Source of the DNA: Ooceraea biroi
Taxonomy: Eukaryota; Arthropoda; Insecta; Hymenoptera; Formicidae
Reading direction: 5' to 3'
NCBI RefSeq assembly: GCF_003672135.1
Contig: NC_039513.1
Coordinates: 8,308,833 to 8,372,832 of the forward strand
DNA: 64,000 nt
The translations under genes were made by a program, and so were the position numbers. The notes below the pieces were generated by a model. It had not been told where the DNA came from. It ran no database searches and was given only the letters and a program-made list of their open reading frames with translations. This document shows positions 45,721 through 58,230 of this stretch, piece after piece. Position 1 is the stretch's first letter; every line of letters starts with the position of its first letter.

Positions 45721-45933
45721 GAATAATCCTGCGTTATGTAGCGCTCAGGAAGGAAAGTGCTATTAAAATATTTTACCACCGTACCAACCGTCCTGTTTTT
45801 TTTTACAGAAGAGAATCACACTTGTATGTGACTTATACGTCTCGTCCTGTCCTGTGTATCGCGTGCGGCAATTTTGCGAGATTTGGCCTTTGACTTTCGT
45901 GAACAAACATGTCTACGATCTAAAGAGAGCGAC

Positions 45934-45939
45934 AATAAA
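45934..45939 (+). terminator. Poly(A) signal AATAAA for the BESS unit
   Basis: AATAAA lies about 215 bp after the BESS stop codon, in AT-rich sequence on the same strand. It supports a separate transcript inside the larger intron. Confidence 0.45.
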
Positions 45940-47325
45940 ATTTCAATTTATCACAAATCTCGATCACTCGTACTTCAACAGATTTACGAGATGTACGTCA
46001 CACTAAAGCATCACGCGCGTATGTGCGCGCGTAACGAGCCACATACACGCGCATAACGCATGCCGGAGAAAAACGGGCAATGATGCAGCGATCAAGGGAG
46101 AAGCTGGAGGGAAGCTGGACCACGGGAGGAGGAGGGGGGGGGGGCGTTGTTACATTGCATAAAAGGAAAAAAATCGCAGCGAGCCGGTAATTTGCCGGTT
46201 GATCGTTATTTATTGTGATCTTCGTGCTACGCGGGCGGACATTTGCATGCGAAATTGGCGATGGCATAAGGGCATGAATCTCCTCACGCACGGCCTCACG
46301 TAGCGTCGGGGAGCGGGACGCGAGTGGGCAACGGGGCCTGCCTTATGCAATTGTACGTTGAACGGTGGTCAGGGATCGGGCCCGGCCGTCTCTCCGTGTT
46401 GGCACGTTGACACGTACCATTTATACCTCATCATGTCCGCGGAAGATCGGCCGCGGCGAACGAGCGAGCGAGCGAGCGACCAGCTGGAAAAGGAACGCCG
46501 GGACCCGCCCCCTCCGGTACCCCGGCTGGCCCCGTCCAGCCTGTCCGCCGTTTTGCACGTCACTCGCGGCCAGGAACGCGGCAAATTGAAGGTGTCAGTC
46601 GCGATGGAATATAGATCGAGGGGGGCGGGTATCCGTCCGCGTGCCCGACGTCGAGAGCGAAATTCCACGGCGGCCGATTCCGCGGGGTGATACGCTCGCA
46701 TCACGAGGATACGCGGCGGAGAACATCCTTGATCCGGAGCGCGGCCGCACGAGGACAGGACGTCGCGGAGATTATCTGGACAACGGTAAATCCCGGTTGG
46801 CCGAGCAAGCGCGAATTTAACTGATTTATTTAAACACAACGCGCCTCTTCCACGACGCGGAGCTGTCCTTAATTCGCTTCAATTAGGTGTTTTGTGGGTC
46901 AGTGCGATTTACGGGGTATACGCGTGCTCGTGGACGCGCGACGGATGCTCGGAGATGCGCGATCGACCGCGGTCCATCGACTAGCAATCCAGCAGGAATA
47001 TCTTGCATCCGATAAGCACCGAGACATCTTGCCGGGGCAAAGAACGAATAACGGTGGCGGACGCGGCCTGTCATTACTTAATCAGAGATCTGCTCCAGTT
47101 TGCCGACAATGTAGCTGGTTCACCGTTGGCAGATCGGACGCGGCCACGTGAACGGGTATCCTCGCTGGCAGACGGATAATTTCATGCACCGAGTAGCACC
47201 GGTAGCGAAATAACTCGACGAGTCGAGTCTCTCTCGGCAGGTCTCTAAACGAATCGTCGCTCGCCGAGCGTTGGAAATCAGGGAGCGCACGCCGAGTGGC
47301 CGTGCCGCTCATTATGAAATCTTAA
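45940..47325. other. Intron 1 sequence, no gene recognised
   Basis: CpG-rich unique sequence with an 11-base G run (46134-46144) and chance ORFs of up to 156 codons. TTAA at 47322-47325 is the target of the following element. Confidence 0.45.
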
Positions 47326-48383
47326 GGGGGGAGCCTGCTTTAGAACGCTGAAAATAAGGTATATTTTACGAATTGTTTTTGGAGAAACTATACAGCGGAT
47401 CATTATAAAACTTTGATGCATTTGTTAGTACATGTTTAAAGATAAAAAAAATTATTTTTTTATTTGAATATATCGCCTGTAGAGGTCGTCCTGGAGGCAT
47501 CTTAGTGCAGCCGGCATTGTAAATTGGCGAGCATTCTCCTGCCTCCAAATTTCATCCAAACTGAAAAATTGAAATATCTTCTCGTTATTTATGAATTCCC
47601 ATCGTCGATGAACCAAAGAGAGAAGAAAAAAGTTGGAAAAGTGCCAAAATGGTGGAGCTTAGAACACAAAAGCACGATTTTTAGGCAAAGGTTTTGAACT
47701 TTTTCATGCAAAAATAATTGTTTAGCTTAATGTTTTTATGAATATTAAAGGTTCATCGACGATGGGAATTCATAAATAACAAGAAAATATTTCAATTTTT
47801 CAGTTTGGATGAAATTTGGAGGCAGGAGAATGCTCACCAATTTACAATGCCGGCTGCACTAAGATGCCTCCAGGACGACCTCTACAGGCGATATATTCAA
47901 ATAAAAAAATAATTTTTTTTATCTTTAAACATGTACTAATAAATGCATCAAAGTTTTATAATGATCCGCTGTATAGTTTCTCCAAAAACAATTCGTAAAA
48001 TATACCTTATTTTCAACGTTCTAAAGCAGGCTCCCCCCTTAATGGCCGTGCCCGGCCGCAGGACAATGAGGCAGGGGCGGACGCCGGCCTCTCGACTCCA
48101 GGACTCGTCATTTTTGCAGCACAATTAAGAGACCTTATTAAACAAACACGTCGCTTCTTACTTTGCATAGAAATTAAAAACAAAATTGACCGGAACAAGA
48201 CAAACTTGTGACTTTTCAAAATTGTTTTCGACAGTCTCTCGAGGTCACAGCGAAATAATTTTTTTATCTTTAAACATGTACTAATAAATGCATCAAAGTT
48301 TTATAATGATCCGCTGTATAGTTTCTCCAAAAAAATTCGTAAACTTATACCTTATTTTCAACGTTCTAAAGCATGCTCCCCCC
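47326..48383. mobile_element. TTAA-flanked composite inverted-repeat element, copy 1
   Basis: TTAA flanks both ends (47322-47325 and 48384-48387). The parts are left arm 47326-47614, ~135-bp spacer, inverted right arm 47750-48038, an internal TTAA (48039-48042), a GC-richer segment of ~210 bp (48043-48252), and a second partial right arm 48253-48383. The arms start GGGGGGAGCCTGCTTTAGAA. TTAA duplication is typical of piggyBac-type elements, but there is no transposase. The same five-part structure is found at 55500-56561. Confidence 0.88.
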
Positions 48384-49582
48384 TTAAGAGCTAACGGCCG
48401 TGACGTAATGCCGGGAGACGAGCGGACTCAACGAAATGTTAATTGCGTGACAATATTCCGCGATGATACTCTCTCGTGTTAGCTCGCTACGGCATCGATC
48501 GTCTCTCCCGAATCTCTCTCGCGATCGGGAAGCAACGATCACGCGGCAAGATTGATGAATACGCATGACTTTTCGAAGATGAAGAAAATTTGCAAGACAG
48601 TCTTCCGCGAGGAGTTACGCGTTCCCAGACAAAGTTTCATCAATTTCTATGCGTGAGCTGAGCGTGCACCGCCGCGCATCCGCGTACACGTGGCTGCGTG
48701 CGGGCGGCGATTACGCAACGTGAAAGTTCGCCGATGGAATTCACTCTTACTTCGTGCTCGCCCTGACCTCCGAACGTGTAACGAGAGCGATCCGAATAAT
48801 CTGGCTCGCTACGTACACCCGATTTGGCAATGCCAATCCCACCGCTTTAACAAGCGTCGATACGTATCGGCCAGTCCGCTCTTTTTTTCTTCTCTCGAGC
48901 GATTAGCATACGACTACGCGCGCCGGGTTACGTAACGAAACTAGATGGACCAGTGTCGTGCGCCGTTGAAAAGATTGATTGCCCGATAATCTCGCTGGAG
49001 ATGGATACACGGAATTTTTTACATGTCCTCCTCAGTCATCGGATACACGAATGATGAATATTTAACCGAATTAATCCGCAAAACGCGTTTATCGCACGAT
49101 TCACACACGTGATTAATCGATTCTGACTGGTATCGCCAATGTCAATGTCTCGTTTCCAGCAAATTAACATTTTTATTGGCCACCAAGGCCCCATGTGGGC
49201 GTGTGTCGGTCTCTTCGTACGATCCTGACATCCTTGGACGTTTCTTCCTTGCTGATTAGTTGTTACGTAAACCACAAAAGTGGCATCGGTGAGATAGAAT
49301 AGAAACAAAGCCTTTGTCATGTTGATTGAGTCGTCGGGGCCGCTTCGGCACGGAAGGCGAGCGATTGAGACACAGAACTGTGCTTTCATGATTACACCGG
49401 ATTACACCCGTAGGTCTGACGGCCGATTCGACATTTGGACGCGTACCGTGTGATGTTTGAGTAACGGTTCGTACCGAACCATGAAGTTTCCAAGGCTGGC
49501 CACTTGTGCCATATCCCGTAAACAACGTAACGGGCATGATGACTTCTCGAGTCTCCTTTGCCGACGAGCGATTTTATTATTA
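48384..49582. other. Intron 1 sequence, no gene recognised
   Basis: Unique sequence. ORFs at 49036-49389 and 49256-49537 (minus) overlap in different frames and have no recognisable domain. Confidence 0.45.
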
Positions 49583-49702
49583 TGAGTGCGATTTAGTTTT
49601 GAGGGTTTTTTTTGCTCAAAAACGCATGTATTTAAATATGATAATGAATGAATACCTTAATCAAAATATTTTCCTTCGTTTTCTATAACTTTTTCCCATC
49701 TT

Positions 49703-51046
49703 TCTGGCAAGAGATCGATTCCACCACGATAAAATCACTCTTCTTTTCAGTTGATCCATTCGTCGACGAATTTTCGCACTTCTTCCAAATTATCAAAGTG
49801 TGTATCCTCTAAAGCGTGTTGCATCCACCGGAACAAATAATAATCGCATGGAGCAATGTCCGGAGAAGACTTGCCATTCAAGCTCTAATAGTGTTTCTTT
49901 CACTGATAACGCAACGTCAGGTTGAGCGTTGTCACGAAGAAGAATCACTTTCCGTCGTTTACTCGCAATTGGTGGTCGGTTTTGGTCCAATGCTTGCTTC
50001 AACTTGTACAATTGGTGTCGATAACGATCAGCCGTGACAGTCTCATGCGGATTTAACAGCTCATAGTACACTATCCCACCAAATACAGAGCATTACTTTT
50101 CAACCGTCAATATTGCGTCTCGGAGTGGATGTTGATGGTTCGCCTGGATCCACCCATGATTTTCTGCGTTTCGGATTATCAAAATAGATCCACTTTTCAT
50201 CCCCAGTAACAATCCGAGACAAAAGACTCTTCTTTTTTTGCCTGGCGATCAACGAAATGCAAATGTTCAAATGGCACTTTCCGATAATTGATGTCGAACC
50301 CATTTCCCTTCTTTCTGAAGTTTTTCCATTTCATGTAAATGTTTGGTAACTGTTGTACGATCAACATTTAATGCTCTGGCAAGAGATGGATTCCACCACG
50401 ATAAAATCACTCTTCTTTTCAGTTGATCCATTCGTCGACGAATTTTCGCACTTCTTCCAAATTATCAAAGTGTGTATCCTCTAAAGCGTGTTGCATCCAC
50501 CGGAACAAATAATGATCGCATGGAGCAATGTCCGGAGAAGACTTGCCATTCGAGCTCTAATAGTGTTTCTTTCACTGATAACGCAACGTGAGGTCGAGCG
50601 TTGTCACGAAGAAGAATCACTTTCCGTCGTTTACTCGCAATTGCTGGTCGGTTTTGGTCCAATGCTTGCTTCAACTTGTACAATTGGTGTCGATAACGAT
50701 CAGCCGTGACAGTCTCATGCGGATTTAACAGCTCATAGTACACTATCCCACCAAATACAGAGCATTACTTTTCAACCGTCAATATTGCGTCTCGGAGTGG
50801 ATGTTGATGGTTCGCCTGGATCCACCCATGATTTTCTGCGTTTCGGATTATCAAAATAGATCCACTTTTCATCCCCAGTAACAATCCGAGACAAAAGACT
50901 CTTCTTTTTTTGCCTGGCGATCAACGAAATGCAAATGTTCAAATGGCACTTTCCGATAATTGATGTCGAACCCGTTTCCCTTCTTTCTGAATTTTTCCCA
51001 TTTCATGTAAATGTTTGGTAACTGTTGTACGATCAACATTTAATGC
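49703..51046 (-). repeat. Two tandem 672-bp catalytic units
   Basis: The units are 49703-50374 and 50375-51046, with the same CTTGCCAGA junction. Both share one extra A in the AAAAGACTC stretch relative to most other units. Confidence 0.95.
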
Positions 51047-51319
51047 TCTGGCAAGTTCTGAAGTGGATCGTGTTGGATTTTCGTCCAATAATGCTTGCAA
51101 ATCTGCATTTTCAAGCTTTCTTGGTTGTCCCGAGCGTTCTTTGTCCTTCACATCAGTATGACCACTTTTAAAGCGTCTAAACCAGTATTCACACGTCTTA
51201 ATTGATGGGGCAGAATCACCACAAGTTTCCACAAGAATTCTATAACCGTCAGCCGCAGTTTTGTTTTGATTAAAAAACAAAAGCAACGCATGTCGAAAAT
51301 GCTGTTTCGGAAGTTGCAT
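50939..51319 (-). pseudogene. N-terminal transposase ORF (126 residues)
   Basis: The ATG at 51319 starts the same intact 126-codon double-HTH ORF ending after SESAI. Private changes include LLDENP for LLHENP. The catalytic half is out of frame. Confidence 0.85.
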
Positions 51320-51487
51320 TTTTACGATGATATAAACACGACTGTTATTGCATCTACTGCTATAATGCTACTAAATGTGATGGATAATGTCAAGACTGTA
51401 AGAAACAACAGTTATCGGAAACAGCTATTGGAACAAACTGACACTACAGCCATCTGTTGCAAAACCCTCAAAACTAAATCACACTCC

Positions 51488-54021
51488 TAATATATTTCTT
51501 TATTTATCGGTATATACACTCACACGGCGACGATTGCTGACTATGGAAGCGATCAACGGAACGAAGAGAGAAATCGATCCGAGGCGGAAGTGAGGAGGAA
51601 AAGAACGTTTTCCGGGCAGCGGCAGAGTATCGGCAGAACGATATCAGCAAGATAACAATTTGTCCCGCTCGCGATTAGGTCGCTCGCGCGGATTACTACC
51701 GGTTTCTGAAGCTAATGCGGCGTTGGTAAATAGGCATTCAAGGCGGCAGGATGTGTTGGAAGCGAAATCGAGGGCAAGATCGATTTCAGCGAGCTGCCGG
51801 TCGCTAATGAATGACGCGATCCGCGTAAAAGTCGTAATCGACGGCCGGCCGCGTAATCGATTTCCTCGCGCGTGGTGGACGTAGGCGGTACATCCGCGAG
51901 ACAATTTCCGCGATTGCGATCGGTATCGCGAAGTGCGGCTCACGGAAGTCGCCGGGAAGTCGCGTGTGTTTTTTACTGTTTGTCGTCCGGCGGCGAACTC
52001 GCGAAAACGCTCGCCCGGTGCTCGTAAATCGCATGTAATGACGAGGTGTGAGGACGGCTACGCGAACGATCGGATCGGCGATCGATCGGGATACTTGATT
52101 CCATGATAATGCGCGCACTCGATATGATCGCGGCCTGATAGTGATAGAAACGTCCGCGCTAACGAGCGTTATTGGTGGCCGCGTTGTTGCGGATTGCGAC
52201 TTTCTCCTCATTCGTAACCGGTCACGTTCGATTAATTGAAACTTGCCTCTATTGAAACTGTTCTCATCTATAACATCTCGTTGCGATATACTTTGCTTTC
52301 ACCCGACGATTGTTACGGATCAGAGAAAGACGCGCGCGGAAGGTTTTACGGCGACGACTCGCGCGACGAGCGAGCGTAATTGCGTTTGATGCCGCCACTC
52401 CGCAAATTTGTCCCGGCGACAGGACGCGAGGTGAAAAAGGGAGGATCCTAATTAGGTCGAGCGGATTTATCGCGCGGTCGTTAACTCACGCGTTTATCTC
52501 TCCGTCCGCTGAATGGACATTACAATTTAATCTGGCTATCGCGCGCAGCTCGCGCGAAGGCCGATTAACGATTAAATCCGAAATTGCCTGTAAACGTCCG
52601 GACGTGCCGATGGCCGATAAAACATTCGTAATATCCGTTCGCGGAAAGGATGTTTCGCGGAAGGTTCACGAAGGGATCGTCCACGGGGATTCGTGCAACA
52701 GGCCCGCCGTAAATCAATTCGAAACGGCGGGTACGCGATGTATAAATCGCTTGCGAAACGATTCGACGATTTATATGCTCGTATTGTGAATTTCGCGCCG
52801 CGGCGCGATCGGAAGAGACAGAGAGGGAATGAGAGAGAGAGAGAGAGAGAGAGAATATACGGTTATATTCGGCTATAAATTTCCGCACGATCACTCCTGC
52901 GCCGCGCGCAAATCGACGACGTATTATCGATTTAATCGGCGAGCTCGCGTGACGCCGAGGATCCCCGCGGGTTCAATTTTCTTCCTCCCGATCCAAGTGG
53001 CTTTGATATTCAGTTAAGCGCAATCGTGCAATAATACGTACAATTAATTCACGCAACGACAAAGAAACTGACAAAGCCCGTCTGCAAATGAAAAATAAAA
53101 AATGAACAAATTGATCAATTCATCAGCGCATCTCACGTTGTTGAGATGCGTCGAGCCTAACGAGGTCTAAATCGCGCGCTCGATGAGGATCAGGAAGGCG
53201 GAATCGCGCGGGTAGCCTTAGGCGCGCGTAACGGTTGCAGGTTTAACGAAAATTGCAGTCGGGGCGCGGCATAACTCGATCAGCGTTATACGGCGACTTA
53301 AATTGCCTTTATGAAACTGGATCTTAGGCTCTCGTTAAGCCCAGGCCGTAAACGTCGATGTTCATTCCGAGAGCGGGCGCGTGCACACCCGCTCGTATTA
53401 ACAAAGTGGGTCGAATTGACATTATGATTTCGCAAGGGATTATTAGCCGACTCCGCGGCGTTTTAATGGCGTGAGTGCGCGCACTCTCGGACGCGGATTT
53501 TATGAAACTAGTCGGCCGCTCGGCGCGGCCGGTTTTTCTGCTGTGCGAAAGCGCGCGCCTCAAACTGGAACGAGTTTCCGCGGAGCGTGCAGCAACGGTA
53601 ACGTTTGTCACGTTCCACGGGGAACGAAGCCTGGCGAGGAGCGTTAACGAACGCGCCGCGGACGAAAGCAGCCGCGACGCGGAATGACGCTGCACGCGAG
53701 CGACCGCGCGCGTGTCGCGTCGCGCCTCGCCGCGTTCTGATGCTGGAAAGCGAAATCCCGAATGAATCCTGCATCAATGAAACACGGCCACTGCGCTTTA
53801 CGAGTAGAACGGTGTTCTTCTATGGAAAATGCGAAGTGAGGAAGTCGGGTTTGGAGAACACCACGGTACGAATGGTTAATTTGTGCGAAACAGATGCGAG
53901 ACGTCGGCGTACACAGGAAGCTGATTTTTTAAATGTTGTATTAACGGATGCGTGTACAAGTTCTCCTATTTAACTACCCGCCTCGTCCGACCGCATCTCA
54001 TCTGTGCATCTTACGTTGCAG
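51488..54021. other. 3' end of intron 1, no gene recognised
   Basis: CpG-rich unique sequence with a (GA)12 microsatellite at 52831-52854 and overlapping chance ORFs (for example 52310-52789 plus, 53324-53695 minus). It ends at the exon 2 acceptor TTGCAG (54016-54021). Confidence 0.5.
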
Positions 54022-54165
54022 GCTGGTTCTCGGTGGTCTCCAACAACAGTGGTACCGGAAATGCCAGAGTGTACAGGAGAGTCGGCGCCCTGGTGCGCGC
54101 CGGAGTGCCCGCTTTCCTGCTGGCGAAGCCATTGAGGGCTTACACGCTGACGCATTCCAAAATGG
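54022..54165 (+). CDS. CABIT-domain gene, exon 2 (residues 105-153)
   Basis: The acceptor TTGCAG ends at 54021. The exon completes the glycine codon split with exon 1 and continues WFSVVSNNSGTGNARV, then a YRRVGALVRAG segment and FLLAKPLRAYTLTHSKM. The donor GTGAGT starts at 54166 in phase 1. The G-W/Q-F-x-hydrophobic pattern after an acidic/proline loop is what GAREM CABIT domains show at this position. The alternative ORFs over this region are out of frame. Confidence 0.9.
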
Positions 54166-57087
54166 GTGAGTCTTTTCGCCGGTAAATTATTTCTTCTCCC
54201 GTCATTTATGCTTGTTTCATCATTTATTTGTCTGTCGTGGACATCCATAATCCACGTGAAATTCTAGCGGACGTGTAAACTTTTAATCGTGCTGAGAAGG
54301 TATGACACGTCTATATTTAATTCAGATTTAGTAATTTACATAATTCTCTCCTCGCGCGTTCTGCCGCGAGTCGACCGGAGATTACCCGCGTATCTCGCGT
54401 CACATCTGGCACCCGTCGGGTTTATTATCCCGGCCAAGCCAAGTCCGCATTTTCCACGGGCCAACTGTCGCGGCTACGATTATCACCCGCTGCGATCTGC
54501 TGCCTGTGAAAATGCTGTCCGCGACGAGCTACAAACCGCGATTCGCGTAATCAGCTCGTTGACGGAGGATTTTTCCTCCCAAGCGGAAGATTGTTTCTGT
54601 GGAAAAATCTCCCCGCATCCGAGGAAACACAAAAAGTCGAAGTAAAAAATGCGAAATGATATGATAGTACAATTGCGAAATCAGTTCTCGTCAAAGTAAC
54701 ATAAAAAAGAATTCTGATTCACTTGTAATAAGACGATAAGTTAAATTTTTATAGGAGGTGCACTCTCGCACTCCCATCGTCGAGCTCGGATAATCTCCTC
54801 GAGTGCCGTGGCTGGCCGTGACACGAATGTCAACGTGTCCGTAGTGCGCCGCGCTCCGCCGCGCTCGAAACGCAGGCGAGGCGTTTACGCGCGTTTACGC
54901 GATACAAGCGCGCAACGCAACGCGCTCTCGGCGAAAGCGGGGCTTTACACGACTCGCGCGAGGAATACACGTGTGCAGCTCGATCGCGGTGCGGGCATTG
55001 CGCCATTATGCGCGCCTTCGTCACGATTATATGGTCGTGCCGGAAAAGAGAGATTCCTGCGAGCGGGCGCATCCCTCTCGCAGGTTTCCAGCTCGCGACG
55101 AGGCGGACCTGGACGGCTCGTATACCGTAAGGCCGCGTCGCGGTGTCGGTGTCCGTTATCCCGCGCGTTTATTGTCGTTAATTGCTCGCACCGCCCCGCC
55201 TTTTGATCGTACGCGCTAACGCGGCACGCCGCAACGGTACACGATCGATGCACGCGTCGACGGTTCATATGGGAATCCGCCGTTCCTGGAGAATATCAAG
55301 ATGGTATCAAGCGGTTAGCCACACGTATTATTACGTCAGTAACGCGCGGAGAGACGCTCGGCAAGACGCGTTCCGACGAGACCGCGTACAATCGTGGGAA
55401 AAGCTGTTAAGCGTAATTAAAATCTCTGGGGAGTAGATACATGGTCGCACCATGTCGCGGTTTCACTTCAGGATCTACGCAGCCACCAATAGTTATTAAG
55501 GGGGGAGCCTGCTTTAGAACGCTGAAAATAAGGTATATTTTACGAATTGTTTTTGGAGAAACTATACAGCGGATCATTATAAAACTTTGATGCATTTATT
55601 AGTACATGTTTAAAGATAAAAAATTATTTTTTGATTTGAATATATCGCTTGTAGAGTTCGTCCTGGAGAAATCTTAGTGCAGCCGCGTCGCCGGCATTGC
55701 AAATTGGTGAGCATTCTCCTGCCTCCAAATTTCGTCTAAACTGAAAAATTGAAATATCTTCTCGTTATTTATGAATTCCCATCGTCGATGAACCAAAGAG
55801 AGAAGAAAAAAGTTGAAAAGTGTCAAAATGGTGGAGCTTAGAACACAAAAGTACGATTTTTAGGCAAAGGTTTTGAACTTTTTCATGCAAAAATAATTGT
55901 TTAACTTAATGTTTTTATGAATATTAAAGGTTCATCGACGATGGGAATTCATAAATAACGAGAACATATTTAAATTTTTCAGTTTGGATAAAATTTGGAG
56001 GCAGGAGAATGCTCGCCAATTTACAATGCCGGCTGCACTAAGATGCCTCCAGGACGACCTCTACAGGCGATATATTCAAATCAAAAAATAATTTTTTTAT
56101 CTTTAAACATGTACTAATAAATGCATCAAAGTTTTATAATGATCCGCTGTATAGTTTCTCCAAAAAAATTCGTAAAATTATACCTTATTTTCAACGTTCT
56201 AAAGCAGGCTCCCCCCTTAATGGCCGTGCCCGGTCGCAGGACAATGAGGCAGGGGCGGACGCCGGCCTCTCGACTCCAGGACTCGTCATTTTTGCAGCAC
56301 AATTAAGAGACCTTATTAAACAAACACGTCGCTTCTTACTTTGCATAGAAATTAAAAACAAAATTGACCGGAACAAGACAAACTTGTGACTTTTCAAAAT
56401 TGTTTTCGACAGTCTCTCGAGGTCACAGCGAAATAATTTTTTTATCTTTAAACATGTACTAATAAATGCATCAAAGTTTTATAATGATCCGCTGTATAGT
56501 TTCTCCAAAAAAATTCGTAAACTTATACCTTATTTTCAACGTTCTAAAGCAGGCTCCCCCCTTAATGGAGTGTAGTTTGTTATATTGATCAGTTTAGGAA
56601 AATAGAAAATTCATTATGGTGTCTGGTCTCCTAGATTGATCTCCCTATATGTCCGTTGCGCGATACTGATAATCGAGATATTGCTGCACGGGTTGCCTCT
56701 CGACATTGCTACTGATCGCGTTGCACGACTCCGTTCTCGCCAGTGTTGCCATACATAAATAGCATGAGTTAACGCTAATGAGCTAATTAGTCGTGCGCTT
56801 GTTATTAACTTGCGTACCGCCTTTTACAAGCGCCGATTAATTATGAAGCAGCGTCGTAATCCTCCTTGAGTCAAACTCGACGACGCGTCAGATGCGCGCC
56901 GCTAATTGTAGTCGCGCGTGATTCCCGCGAAGTCAAGAGATGTTAATTCGAGTTTAATCGCACTTTAGGAGCCTCTCTCCCCAGACAACAATGACAGAAT
57001 ATTCAAGTCGAGTCGAGCAAAACTGCGCTTCGCAACTGCGAAGTTAAGTAAACCTGCACGTCAATTTGCGGGCGGCTTCTGTTGTAG
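54166..57087 (+). other. Intron 2 of the CABIT gene
   Basis: A 2,922-bp intron from GTGAGT to TTGTAG. Apart from the composite element at 55500-56561 it is unique sequence with chance ORFs (such as 54289-54645 and 54808-55206, plus) that carry no domain. Confidence 0.75.
55500..56561. mobile_element. TTAA-flanked composite inverted-repeat element, copy 2
   Basis: The 1,062-bp element is flanked by TTAA (55496-55499 and 56562-56565). Left arm 55500-55794, right arm 55929-56216, internal TTAA 56217-56220, GC-richer ~210-bp segment 56221-56430, partial right arm 56431-56561. It matches copy 1 part for part, including the captured middle segment, so the composite moved as one unit. Confidence 0.88.
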
Positions 57088-57413
57088 AGAACGGAAACCT
57101 GCGGGCTCACTACACGAAGACGACGGTGCGCGCCGGCGAGGTCCTGCGCCTGACCGCCGTCTTCCAGGACACTCGGCGGGCACCGGTCGCCGGTGGCGTG
57201 TCCTCTGGAGTAATACCGGAGGGCAAGTGCTCGCGATCTTCGGAGAGGGACCAGTACGCCCAGTGCCTGGACTCCCACGGACACGAGCTGTTCGCTCCGC
57301 TCTCGGCCAGGGGCGAGTTCTACGCGACCTGTCAGAGCGGCAGCCTCGACACCGGCAGCGACGCGGTGCTCTACAGGGTTCACCAGCTCGCCAGGAGGGA
57401 TCTGCCCCTGAGG
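57088..57413 (+). CDS. CABIT-domain gene, exon 3 (residues 153-261), CABIT core
   Basis: The acceptor TTGTAG ends at 57087 and the donor GTAAGA begins at 57414; the exon ends in phase 0. It holds the family signature: a cysteine (Cys212, in YAQCLDSHGHE) followed by a hydrophobic-x-x-Pro-Leu segment and Gly-x-Phe (GEF, 228-230). This fits the cysteine-containing core motif that gives CABIT its name. Upstream residues ENGNLRAHYTKTTVRAGEVL form a beta-strand-like basic segment. The last 3' base run LPLR joins exon 4 without a split codon. Strong GC3 bias separates the exon from flanking intron sequence. Confidence 0.9.
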
Positions 57414-57849
57414 GTAAGAAGGCTTCACCCGCCACGTCCTGAGATTAATAACGCCACGGCGCGGTCACTCCGATCCGTCTCGTGTCAGTCTCGCGACAAA
57501 AATCGGCTCTTGCCATTTTACGTAACAAAACGGCGAACGGCCCTTCGGCGTGAATTATTTTCACATACCAAAGCACGCGTGAAACAGAGGTTCATGAAAC
57601 ATTGAACTTATTAAAGTGTAGCAGGCAATGCCAATCTGCAAGGTGTGGTCTGATAGAAGCTTAACTCATCGCGTTTTATTAGGAGTGTGATTTAGTTTTG
57701 AGGGTTTTGCAACAGATGGCTGTAGTGTCAGTTTGTTCCAATAGCTGTTTCCGATAACTGTTGTTTCTTACAGTCTTGACATTATCCATGACATTTAGTA
57801 GCATTATAGCAGTAGATGCAATAACAGTCGTGTTTATATCATCGTAAAA

Positions 57850-58230
57850 ATGCAACTTCCGAAACAGCATTTTCCACATGCGTTGCTTTTGTTTTTTAAT
57901 CAAAACAAAACTGCGGCTGACGGTTATAGAATTCTTGTGGAAACTTGTGGTGATTCTGCCCCATCAATTAAGACGTGTGAATACTGGTTTAGACGCTTTA
58001 AAAGTGGTCATACTGATGTGAAGGACAAAGAACGCTCGGGACAACCAAGAAAGCTTGAAAATGCAGATTTGCAAGCATTATTGCACGAAAATCCAACACG
58101 ATCCACTTCAGAACTTGCCAGAGCATTAAATGTTGATCGTACAACAGTTACCAAACATTTACATGAAATGGGAAAAATTCAGAAAGAAGGGAAACGGGTT
58201 CGACATCAATTATCGGAAAGTGCCATTTGA
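57850..58230 (+). pseudogene. N-terminal transposase ORF (126 residues)
   Basis: The ATG at 57850 starts the intact double-HTH ORF (YWFRRFKSG; ARALNVDRTTVTKHL; RVRHQLSE) and stops after SESAI. This is the same length and stop as in the other three family members. The following catalytic segment is in a different frame, and each unit is broken again at the segment EWQVFSGHC, where family members normally read into the PHPPYSPD motif. Confidence 0.85.

Larger units (their letters stand above)
49583..51487 (-). mobile_element. Mariner-like element with tandem catalytic units (2 units)
   Basis: The 1,905-bp element is flanked by TA (49581-49582 and 51488-51489). The left end is diverged (TGAGTGCGATTTAGTTTTGA); the right end reads inward as GGAGTGTGATTTAGTTTTGA. 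The order of parts is as in the element at 20796. Confidence 0.95.
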
